Shown: piece after piece, positions 1 to 11,900 of the stretch
How positions within the stretch are numbered: the stretch's first letter is position 1
How the letters are laid out: each line of letters starts with the position of its first letter
From: Anniella stebbinsi
Taxonomy: Eukaryota; Chordata; Lepidosauria; Squamata; Anniellidae
DNA: 64,000 bases
Reading direction: 5' to 3'
Assembly (NCBI GenBank): GCA_029215795.1
Contig: JARDYH010000002.1
Coordinates: 21,879,001-21,943,000, forward strand
The notes under the pieces: generated by a model
What the model was told of the DNA's origin: nothing
The model's input: only the letters and a program-made list of their open reading frames with translations
The model's database searches: none
Program-made: the position numbers and the translations under genes

Positions 1-60
1 ACCTAACTTAACTTATGAAAAAACTGCCTAAGCTAACTATAACTTTCTTCTTTTCTCCAA

Positions 61-290
61 AAAACAGGTACTACGTACCAGAGAAGTCTCCCGCGAGGCT
101 ACTGCGAAGCGGTCGAAGAAGAACTGAGGTAAAGGAGAGGCGGGAGCCCTGAGCATGCGCGGTAGGATGGTGGGGGAGGGGTTTTCCCGCCAAAAGTCTA
201 AGCTAGCTAAGTTTCCCGGAAGCAGGCTCGGCGTCGGCGCGAGCCCATATGTGTGATGCACAGAGACCACGAAGAAGAACTTCTGGTTCC
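61..290. other. CpG-rich segment joined to the LINE 3' side
   Basis: This GC- and CpG-rich stretch directly abuts the 3' side of the minus-strand LINE. It carries several CG dinucleotides and a GCATGCGCGG run. The LINE reading frame runs into it and turns into low-complexity Arg/Ser codons, so it is probably a separate module (another repeat or a chimeric 3' end) rather than LINE coding sequence. I do not recognise the family. Positions 1-60 show nothing identifiable. Confidence 0.4.
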
Positions 291-2240
291 TGTTATCGCT
301 CTGGCCGCTGCATTTTGCACAAGCTGCAGCTTCTGAACAGTGCCTCCCACTCCCAACTCAGCCAGTCGTCCCAGAAGGATACCATGGTTGATGGTATCGA
401 AAGCCGCTGAAAGATCAAGGAGAATCAACAGAGTCACACTCCCCCTGTCTTTCTCCCAACATAGGTCATCATACAGGGCGACCAAGGCTGTTTCCGTGCC
501 AAAACCAGGCCTGAAGCCGGATTGAAATGGATCCAGATAATCAGTCTCATCCAAGAGTGTCTGGAGCTGGCTCGCAACCACTCGCTCAAGGACCTTGCCC
601 AGGAATGGAATATTTGCCACAGGTCTATAGTTATTAAGATTTTCGGGGTCTAGGGAAGATTTCTTCAGGAGTGGTCTCACTACCGCCTCCTTCAAGCGGC
701 CTGGGACCACTCCCTCTCGTAGAGAGGCATTAATCACTTCCCTGGCCCAGCCGGCTGTTCCATCCCTGCTAGCTTTTATTAGCCAAGAGGGGCAAGGATC
801 CAATACAGAGGTGGTTGCACGAACCTGTCCAAGCACCTTGTCAACATTCTCAAGCTGTATCAACTGAAACTCATCCAAGAAAACAGGACAAGCCTGTGCT
901 CTGGACACCTCACTAGATTTACCTGCTATAACACTGGAGTCTAAGTCCTGGCGGATGCTCATGATTTTATTCTGGAAGTGCCTAGCAAATTCAGTACAGC
1001 GGGCCTCAGATGGTTGTAGCACATCCTTGGGGCCGGCATGTAATAGCCCCCGGACAACTCTGAAAAGCTCCGCTGGGCGGCAGATTGGTGATTTGATGGT
1101 GGCAGCAAAGTATTGCTTTTTTGCCGCCCTCACTACCCCTGAATATACCTTACTATAGGCACTTACCAGTGTTTGATTGCATCCATCAGGAGTTTATCTG
1201 CATCTGCCCTCAAGCCGTCTCCTATTTTGTTTCATTGCTCTCAGCTCTGGGGTATACCATGGAGCCATATGAGCTCTACATAGGAGATGGCGCTCAGGAG
1301 CAATCGTGTCAACAGCCCGGGTCATTTCTGCATTCCACAGATCAACCAGGGTTTCAACAGGAGAGCCAGCCCTATCAGCCGGAAAACTCCCCAGAGCCCT
1401 CTGGAACCCATCCGGATCCATTAGCCTCTGGGGTCGGACCATCTTAATAGGTCCCCCACCCTTGCAGAGGGGAAAAGCCACTGTAAGTCTAAACGTCAGC
1501 AAGCAGTGATCTGACCATGACAAAGGGACTGATGTAAAGTCCTCTACTTTCAGATCACCATCTCCATGTCCAGTTGCGAAAACCAGATGTAGAGTATGCC
1601 CTGCTACATGCGTTGGGCCGATGGCATGTTGGGACAGTCCCATGGTTGTCATGGAGACCATGAAATCCTGAGCTGCCCCGGATAAGGTGCCTTCAGCGTG
1701 AATGTTGACATCCCCCAGAACCAACAGTCTGGGGGATCTCAGCAGTACACCCGAGACCACCTCCGTCAGCTCACCTAGGGAGTCCGTTGAGCAGCAGGGT
1801 GGGCGGTGCACCAACAGAATCCCTAATCTGTCCCGCTGACCCAACACAAGGTACAAACACTCCAGACCAGTAGTCACATGGACAGGGAGCCTGCAGAGGG
1901 AGATGGAGTTCCTATAGACCACAACAAACCCCCCTCCCCGGCCCTCAGGTCTACCCTGATGCTGAGCCAAGTATCCTGGTGGGCATAACTGGGAGAGGCT
2001 AACTCCTCCCTGCTCACCCACCCAGGTCTCGGTTATACATGCCAGATCGGCTGCCTCATCCACAATTAAATCGTGGATGAGGGAGGTCTTATTATATACC
2101 GATCTGGCATTTAAGAGCAGCATCCGGAGTCCCAAGGGCTGGCTGATAGGGCAACCAACAAACCTGTGGTTGCGAGGAGGACTGGAACATGGCACAGCCG
2201 TTAACTGTCTGAGCCGCGGTAATTTTGTTACCATTCTGAA
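290..2240 (-). mobile_element. Broken L2-like non-LTR retrotransposon (LINE)
   Basis: On the minus strand, 2234 down to 1194 encodes an apurinic/apyrimidinic-type endonuclease: LLLNARSVYNK near the N-terminus, an ITETW motif, LVLGDVNIH and a C-terminal SWSDHCLL. From 1133 downward, in a shifted frame, is reverse transcriptase: NYRPVANIPFLGKVLERVVA, QSGFRPGFGTETAL and LLDLSAAFDTINHGIL. After GVGG the frame jumps to VQKLQLVQNAAARAI, which normally lies much further downstream, so the palm region with the catalytic YADD-type motif is deleted. The frame break and deletion make it a dead copy. The motifs fit the L2 clade better than CR1. It sits in the CPLANE1 intron downstream of coding exon 17. 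Confidence 0.85.
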
Positions 2241-2816
2241 TATTTACCTATAAAAACGTACTGTACCGTTTTTTTGTTTGGCATTAAATACTTAGGCTGC
2301 AATTCCACAAAGTTCTGTGGTCATGGTTGTGTCATGGTTCTCTGCTTGCACATACATTTGAGGTACTGCAAACTAAAAGGGCATATTATGTAAGATTATA
2401 TAGGCCTTGTTTTCACTGAGTTAATAAACCTAAGCCTAGGTTGTATCATTAAAGGTAAGAGGCTTGCATAACTGAATGCTCATCCGTATAAATAAAACCC
2501 CCTGCACATAGAAAAGTAGTCAGGGAGAAGGTTATGCTAGAACATTTACCCCAGACATCTAGTTTTCTATTTGCATGTGATAGGGGTATTCAATCATGTG
2601 GAGCCCCACCTGCAGTCTGACATGATACAGGCCAATACAGGTTTACTGCTGTAATAAGAACTGGGCCCAAAATTCAGCTCAAAAATGCAGAAGAGTGGTA
2701 GGAATAACATGGACACACAGAAACACCAAATGGCTATCTAATAAAAAACCTTTGCATAAAAAAATGTTTTTTAAAAAATCCTTAAGAAAATAAACTCAGA
2801 TGTAGAGATTGCACAC
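2241..2816. other. CPLANE1 intron, no further feature seen
   Basis: AT-rich intron between the LINE and coding exon 17. I looked for the next CPLANE1 exon here on the minus strand and did not find one, so it must lie beyond the window. Confidence 0.5.
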
Positions 2817-2956
2817 CTGTAAATTGTTTGTATTTGGAGTCCCCTTCATTTGATGTTTCATTGTTGACAGGCTGGCCCAAGAAAGACTGTAGCTTTTCTT
2901 GAAAGATTTGTTTGGGAGTCAATTGCAATGGCAGCCATAGTTCTACTTTCCCTGAC
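2817..2956 (-). CDS. CPLANE1: CPLANE1 coding exon 17
   Basis: Encodes about residues 1033-1079, including PKQIFQEKLQSFLG and KYKQFT, which match the family. The acceptor is a CTCTCAG tract; the donor GTGTGC is weak. Phase 2 in, phase 1 out. Confidence 0.85.
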
Positions 2957-5900
2957 CTGAGAGTATATCAAGAAAAACAGGTTAGCTTGCCTATAACTGT
3001 TGTTGTTGGAATGGCCTCCGTGCAGTCTCTTATGGGATCTACACAATTGCAGCCACAACCCACAGGTTTGACAGGAACAGAGAACATTTCCACTACCTTG
3101 TACTATGTGATGAATTACAGTTGTGGGGATAGTTCTTTCCCACTCAATACCTTTGCTACTGCTGTAGATATACATCAGAAAAACACGCCATTATGGGGGG
3201 TGGGTGTCTTTCAAAGATACAGATACTTCATACCGTATCTGCATACAGTATGAGGAGTGATGTCTGTTTACTCATCAGATGTTAGATTACTGCAGGTGTC
3301 AGTTAGATGCATTGCCACTGGAAGGAAAGAACAGAAGACACCACTCCCACAGGCAAGATACCTCCAAACTAAGCTCCTAGAAACCAGGCTTCCCTCTCAG
3401 CTGAAATGGATCATCTGTTCTAATCATTCTATTACCCATCTATACCACATCCCTTGCAGTGCATTCTTCTTCCCCACATGGAAGCATCAGGTTGAGTCAA
3501 AAGGAGCAAAAAGTGTACACTTCTCCAAACTAGTACAGGCCAAGTCACCAACCCAGCAATGTCAGAACTATTTCCAGGAACACTGAGTAACTTGTTGAAG
3601 GCATCTCCAAGAGTATCAATACTTTTTTAGGAGTCACAGCTCTGTGGTTTACGTATATGTAGCCTGGCACAGGACAATATAAAAGCAGCAGACACCACAG
3701 ATCCAGCATTCGCTGGGTTGATGTTGCCCTCTGGGCAGAAAATGGTATTCATAAATATAAGAACGATGAGATCTATTGTCTCTGAGTGAAGGCTCTGTCA
3801 ACAGCAGCATTCAAACTGGCCCTATAAATATCTGATTTCTCGAGTTTGAGCATAAGAAGAAACATGCTGGATCAGACCAAGAATCCATCTAGTTCAGTCT
3901 TCTGTTCACAGTAGCCAATCAGCTGCCCACAACAAACCCACAAGCAGGACATGAGTACAACAGCACCCTCCCACTCATGTTTCCCAGCATGATTTCTGCT
4001 TCTGATACATTTAAAGAATTATTTATTGTTGGCCTTGATGTTATTAGCAATATGCTCCTCAAAATGCTTATTTGCATCTCTTATTGTCTGCTTACATATC
4101 CCTTGTGCAAGGTTTTCCTCATTTGGGCAAGACTTCCATTTTCTGAAGGAAGCCTTTTTTCTAATAGCTTTCTTGACCTTGCTCATTAGCCATTTTGGTA
4201 ATCTCTTGGACTTAAGAGCTTCATTTCCCAGCCTGTGGTATACATTCTGCCTGAGCTCCTATTACTGTGGCTCTACGTAATCTCCAAGCATTTTGAAGGG
4301 ATTTAACCCCCTTGGCTCCCCATTTCAACTTCCTTTTATCAATTCCCTCATTTTTGAGAACTTTCCTCTTTTGTAGTCAAATGTGACTATGTTGGACTTT
4401 CGTGGCAATTTTCCACTTAAATATATATTAAATCTGATAGCATTGTGGTCACTGTTTCCAACTGGCTCAGCAACACCCTCATCTCATACGAGGTCCTGGG
4501 AATGCCATTTAGGATTAAATCCAGGGTCACGTCCCCTTTGGGTGGATCCATGACCATCTGTTTTAGGGCACTATTCTAGATCATATCTCAAAGAGGCAAA
4601 AATCTCCATGTTAAGCTTTCTTAGAAGTGACTGAGGATGGGCTCCTAAGAGCCAGGCAGCTAATCAGACAACTGCAAGCACTCCCACTTCATAACTAATA
4701 ACTGAAACTGAAAAATCAGTGAAGAACAAACCCTGTTAAGCTATGTTTCGGACAAAACACCAAAATCCCCCCCCCCTTCTTGTGCCCAAGGAACTGCAAA
4801 GAGGGGACAAAGAACTACCCAATAGTCCTCTTCTTCTCCTTCTTTTTAACACAACAGCAACAACATCAAAATAACTCTTAAGGAATTCAGTTAAAATTCT
4901 TGTATAAGGTTGATACTATAATAACAAAATAACACTGTGGTAGCCACTCCTATCATTTACACAAACAGGACTCACCTTAGGAAGTTGTCATTACTCTGAC
5001 AATACAGATTATAAGCCACCCCGATTGAAACAGCCATTTTCCAGTCTCCAAGTTTACGTGCTAGCCACACAGCTTCTGGAATTAGTCCACCAATAAGCAA
5101 CAAATCAAGAGCATATTCAACTGTCCAAGCACAAGAGAGGCTGTGGTCCCTAACTGCATCGGTGACTATGGAGTGCTGCAGAGGAACAACACGATGACAC
5201 CTGTCTTAAGACACAAAAGAAGATTGTTGGTTTTCTGACTGTAACTGTCTCCTGGATGACTTCCAGCTTAGTTGCATGCTTACTTAGAATTAATAATCCA
5301 GTCCCCACACTGTACACCTGTAAAAATTTTGAGGTCCTGAGATTTTCTCTGCTGACATAAGCTACACGTTCACATTACATGGCCTATTGTAAGGAAAAAA
5401 GTTTGGCGGAAGGAGTGCCTTTCCATCAAAATGAATGCCACCGTTGACCTCCTCACCCCACAAATCCTATAGTTTAAAGCCAAAATCACGTTTGTACATT
5501 GATTTATCAAGAAAATGAGAAAACAAGACAATGTTTCAGCGACATCTTGGAAAATGGTGGAAGAGGTACTTTGACAATTAAAATAATGTATTTTATGAAC
5601 TCCTTGACCCCCAAAACCTATAATTTGATACCAACCACCTTCTGTGGTTGACGAAAACTAGTTACCAAAAGAAAATTGTCTGCCGTTTTGAAAATAGTGC
5701 CTAAAATAATTTTGCCCAAGAATCAGAATGTCTACCCAAGTTACTATGTTAATCCAATATCTCAAGATCACATATCAGCAGAGAAAATCTCTGGACCTCA
5801 AAAGTTTTATGGGGGTATAGTGTGGGGACAGGATTATAGAACCCACTGAGTTCTATCCCAAGTAAGTGTGAACAGCAACCTTCACAATGTAGTATATAAT

Positions 5901-8900
5901 TTGCAGACTATGCTTTCTAGGAGGACAAAAGTTATCACGGCCCTTTACAGTGGTAACATTTGTTGCTCTTTCCTCTTCACTGACATCTTTCCCCACCCCC
6001 TCAGTGCATCACCATCTACTAATTTTTAATTGCTGTGCTGAAATGAAAACCGAAATGCACTTCAAAGACAAATACTGGGTGCATTTATACAGAAAGGGCA
6101 CTGTTTACCTAAAAGAGTTCAAAGAAAAGGGAAAAGAAGAAGTATCACCATCTCAGCATACAGAAAGAAGAGGAACAGACTAATCTAACTAAATCTAAGG
6201 CAAAGTTATATGGTAGGAACAGACTCCAACAACGATATTAACAAAAACTGAAATTGGTAGGTAGGAAAAAACAAAGCTTTTAGGAAAAAACTCTTCTCCT
6301 GCTGACATGAATAGGGCATAAAAGGGCTCAACTCAAGCTGAATAATAGTATACCAGCATAAATGCCAATATTAATAAAATACCTGTCCTGATGTGAAGCG
6401 GAGGTAAAATATCAACACTGTGTGGAGGAAGCACATAGAGTGGCTCATTCGTGAAGTAGGCTGCCATGAATCGCGCCAGAGACCGAATCACTGCCACAGC
6501 AGCGTCAGTATGAACATCTCTTATCATACAATCAGCATCTAAATTAAAATTTTTAAGAGGATTACATAAATAAAATGTGATGTAGAAATGAAAGATGCCA
6601 CTGAGTAACACAGTCTATCAACCCTCCTTAGTAAAGTATTCAAGGTGCTGTAAGAATTCCTTTGCCTTTTAGAAATGAAACCCTAAGGCTGCAATTCTCT
6701 ACAAACCTACCTGGGAAAATGTTCCTTTGAATCTAATGCAATTTATGTCTGAGTAGACATGTAAGGATTGCATTTTAGTGTATTGTGTACATCAGCTAGT
6801 ATTCTCATCCATAATAACAACTCGTAGTTAAACTTCACTTTGTAAAATTCCTTACAAAGGAATTCAGTGACCACAAAATCTGTTTAACTATGCAATCCTA
6901 TGCATGTTTACCCAGAAGTAAGTCCCTATGAGTCCTAAGTAGGTGTGCATAGAATTGCAGTATCAGTCATATTATTTCAGTAGAATTAATCGAGAGCATG
7001 TGGGTATTAGAGATTACAGCCAGAATGGACCTCCTTCTATTGAATTAAAGGGCTTTTGAATCTGGCCTTTTAACAAGCCTACTAACTATAGAGGAAAACT
7101 GTCATCAGATACATATTATTACTATTCTGAGGAGAAAATGTTTTAAGGCAGACTTATTGGGGGCTCTTGAAGGGAATTTACAAAGAAAACAATTAAAAGA
7201 CACTAAATCTATTCTTCAATATCTAGTCTACTATCCACATTATAAAAAAACATTTGCTGTAGGAACAATCATTTTTAAGAGTGCAATGTTACAATTCTCA
7301 ACAGTACTATAAAATGATAGATTTATAATGTACTAAGTTACATATCACATAATATAAACAACTTGCTTTTACTTAACTGTGATTTTCTGCATTCACATAC
7401 CTGTTACATCATCCCTTTCTCTTACAGAAATTTGAGTTTGTTTTAGAAGCTTGCTCACTAGATGATCACACAGACCCTGAGCCTCACTTAAGCTGTAGTG
7501 ATATAGATGGCAATATAATATAGCAAGACAATATCGAGTCTGAAGAAAGGGCATTCGCTTTCCTCCTGTACAAAAAAAGGAAAACAGCTGTCTAAAGCTA
7601 AAAATACAAACCTTGGGCATTGAATGAAAAAATAAGCCTAACATGTAGGAGCACTAAGCTCATCTTGCCCATCCACAGAAATAAGAATAAATAATATAAA
7701 ATAAGGTGATGATGATGACAATAAAAGAAATAGGATTAACTATGCCAGCACATTACTTGAATTATGTCTTTTAAAGTCTCGTATTTTAGCAGCCTCATGG
7801 TAAAGAGAAAAAGAAAAGAGAAATTGGACAGATGCAGCTTCTTAGTTACTCAGACAGGAGATTATGCAACACTCAAACTTATTTTTTCTTTAATTTACTT
7901 CTTACATTTATATCCATCCATCTTCAAAGAGCTCAGGGTACTGTATATGGCATTCTCCCTACCCACATCTTTTGATCCTCACATCAACCCTGTAAGATGT
8001 ACTAGGCTGAGCAATAATGACTGACCCAAGATTATCTGGTAAGCTTTGTGGTTGAGTGGAGAATGTGAATCTGGATTTCCCCAGTCTTAGTCTAACTACT
8101 AAACAACACTGATTTACATTTTTTGTGTTTTTATCTTGCCTCTTCACTAGGCTTGATGCCTGCCATGAAGATATGTAAGGAACAGGAGTCCTCTTTGAGA
8201 CAGGAATCATATGAGCGCCTCTTTACCCCTTTTACAGAAGGAGGCAGAAATGTGCAGGCTAACTAGACAGACAAACAGTTAGCCTGTTGTACCCAGGGAA
8301 GTGAGCAAGATGGAATCATGTTTATAAAACCCATTGGTAGCTGGAGGGAAAAGATGCAGCACCCCAATATTTTAAATGTTAGCCTGAAAAACAGCTTGCT
8401 GGTCAATTAAACTACTTCATGAAAACTGTTTCCTCTAATAGATATTTCAGTGCACTATCACATTTTAAACTTCTTCCCCTTTCTATTTCCTAAGGTCTGT
8501 TTTATATCATGATTATCGACTTTACTTAGCATAAAACTTGTTTCACCAAGTCTGTTAAAAGTACAAACTAACACAGCAGTGAACTTCTTCAGAAATCAGA
8601 TTTCTAAGGTATCTGTGTTGATATAAGGGATCACTGCTGAGAAGCGTGCTTCATCAGTTGCCAATTCCATCATGCTGTATCAGAGGGAGAGATAGGAAGT
8701 AGTGCCATCACCAGCTCACGTGAGAGACCAGCGGTTGTTGGCTCTTCCTCTCGTTGCATTTGTTTCCATTTCAGATGGTCACAAGAAGTAGGGTGACCAG
8801 ATAAAATCCAGGTCAGGGCTCATGTAACTTTAACAGTTGTAGAGAAAAGGGAATTTCCGCCAGTGTCATTTGTATGCAATTAGTTCCTGGTGATATTCTC

Positions 8901-11900
8901 TCTTCATCACAACAGTTAAAGGTGCAGGCACTATACTACAGTGACCAGATACAAAGAAGGCAGGGCCCCTGCAACTTTAACTGTTGTGATGAAGAGGGAA
9001 TTTCACCAGGAACTAATTGCATACAAATGACACTGGCTGAAATTCCCTTTTCTCTACAACTGTTAAAGTTACATGAGCCCTGACCTGGATTTTATCTGGT
9101 CACCCTAACAAGAAGACCATGGTAAGACTTCTAGCTGCAGTACAGCATTATTTCTGCATTACTGCAGGTTATTATAAGAACTGCATAACTAAGAATTGGG
9201 AGGTGTCTAAATGACACTGCTTTGCTTGCTAATTCCCTCAAAAACCCACAGTATTGCTGCAGCGAGGTAGTATCGATAACATTACATGGCAGGAGGGAGT
9301 GCCGGCAGCCATTCGGCTTGAGACAGCCAATCCCTATCCCAAGGATATTTCCTGAGAAGTAAACCTCACTGAGTACATCAGCGCCTACTCCCAAATAAGC
9401 GGGGCTAGGAACGAAGCCCCTACCTCACTGATTTCCGTGGGGCTGAGTCCTGCTAACCATACATAGGACTGCAGTCTTAGCATACAATGTATGTCTACTC
9501 AAGAGTAAATCCACTGAGAGCTATGAGAGTCCCAGAGCAGTGTGGATAGCATGTATAGGTCTCCAGCTGCAGTTCTATGCAGGCTTACCTGGGACCAAGC
9601 CACGATGACTACAATGGGACTTGATTCTGAGTTGTTTGTCGGTGGGAATGGAAACACCGCTAGCTCGGAGGCTTCACAAAGAGGGGAGTTTGACCTCTTC
9701 CTATCACCACCCCCATAGGAATCTCCTTTTCATCTGGCTATATTCTTGCTCTGTGTTCTTTTAAAGATATCCACAGGTTTCCAAGCAGTCGACTCATCTC
9801 CCCTAAAGTAAAGCCACCACTGACATACGAAGAAACAACGTAGTGGCATCAGAACAACTGAAAAAGTCACGGCAAATCGACGCTTTGAAAAAGTGCAGCT
9901 TTGGGGGGAAAGCCTGATGTGGCTGCGGGTTGGCAGCTGCGTCATATAAACAACGTAGCACCATTGCACAGTCAAGGTGGGGTATATAGGGCATATAGAC
10001 AAGCCCTTGGTGCTTGAGTTTTCTTGTTTTCCTTTTCCCTCCCTATCCCTTTTTGCTTTGGGGTCATGTCTTTTTAGATTGTAAACCTGAGAGCAGGGAC
10101 TTTCTTGTTTTTATTGATTTGTAAGCCACTCTGGAAGCCTTTGCAGTGGATGAGTGAGCCATAAATGCTTTAAATGAATGAATAAATAACTATTTCCACT
10201 GAGAATTGTGCCCAAACACTGAACATGTACCTTACCTTTTTCTTTTGCTTCTTGAAGAGCTTTCTCCCATGCCTCAATCGATCCTTCATAAGATCCTATT
10301 AGAAATTGCTCCTCACCTTAAAATACAAACTAAAATTCAGCACTTATACAAGCCACTCCATAGCCATATTAATGGATATATGAATTACAACATAGCAATC
10401 CTAACACTTTTAGATGGCTGTCTGAGAGGGGTTAGGATGGGGTGGTGGTCCTGCTTTGGTTTTTTTCCCACTGGGTAACTAATGGGGGGCATATGCCTCC
10501 GAGACTCCAGGTTCATGACCCCAGAAAGCCATGATGGCATAAATCTATTATTAGCAGTGTTCCTTTCAATGGTAGGCCCCCAAATGGGGTGTCCTAAGGA
10601 CAAGATAGGGCCAGTCTTAGATCTGGTGGATTCAAAGCCCCTTTATCAGCCAGGGATACCCTAGGATCTCCCCACTACCACCATCACCACCACCTTTACA
10701 TTAGCCTGAAGCTGGCACAACAAATCCCCCTTTGGTTATTATTATTATTATTATTCATATAATATTTATATTTATTTATATCCCACCTTTTTCCCAATAC
10801 AGGACTCAAGGCTGTTTACTAGATTAAAACATATACAATTAAAACATACAAAGATAAATTTACAAAGTTAAAATAGAATTAAACCCACAGTAAAATTAAA
10901 AACATTGGGTTTTTTAAAAAAACAGTAACAATTTTTTAAAAATCCAATACATTAACACAGGTCCAGAGTATTTCCAAAAGCCTGCCAGAACAAAAAAATG
11001 TTTTGCCTGCCTCCAAAAGTGTAACAAGGAGGGAGCCAGTCTAGCCTCCCTGGAAAGGGAGTTCCAGAGCCTTGGAACAGCCACTGAGAAAGCCCTCTCC
11101 TGTGTACCCATCCAGCATGCCTGTGATGCTGGCGGGACAGAGAGAAAGGCCTCCCCAGAAGATCTCAGAGCACAGGCAGGCTCATATGGAAGAATACGGT
11201 CTTTCAGATAACCTGGACCCAAGCCATATAGGGCTGTATTGGTGATAACCAACACTTTGAATTGTGCCCGGAAACAGACCAGAAACCAGTGGAACTGTTG
11301 AAACAGGGGAGTTGCATGCTCCCTGTAACCAGCCCCAGTCATTTGGCTGCAGATCTTTAAATCAGCTGAAGTTTCCGCAACTAATTGAGTGATGGGGGTG
11401 AATAAAGAAAAAACAAACGCACAAGTGTGAAAGAATGTTATGCCCATCCACACCTCCAACCCTGGGCAACACAAGGCAAGAAGGCTTTGGAAGTGTTGGT
11501 AAATTCACCATATTACACCTCCTCCCACTTAGGGCTCAACTGCAAGTTATCATGCCATAGAAAGCTTCATACAGCTGTAGCAAACTTCAATGCTAACTTT
11601 AGCTGCAGGCTATAAGATGTTTTATTTTAAGAAATACAATTTTGGGAGAATGGAAACAAATAAGAAAATGTGGGAGTTTTATGATGGGAATTATTCAATT
11701 TTATTTATTTAAAATATTTATATTCCAGCTTTTAGGACAATGACCTCAACAAGACAGCTTCTAGCAACAAGTAAAATCAATAACAATATGAATAAAAATA
11801 GAACATTTCAATGAAAATTAAATATGAAGTAAAGCAATAAGGCCAGTGCAAGAGAGATCAAACCAGAGAGACTAAAACAAATCCTGGCAGGCTTAAAAAT

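Noticed and set aside
2241..2816. A further CPLANE1 exon before the LINE
   Set aside because: No minus-strand frame with acceptor and donor matches the expected downstream family sequence.
5209..5216. Alternative acceptor ACAG at CPLANE1 coding exon 16
   Set aside because: It would put the following VVPLQHS and WTVEYALDLL sequence out of frame; the TTAAG site keeps it.
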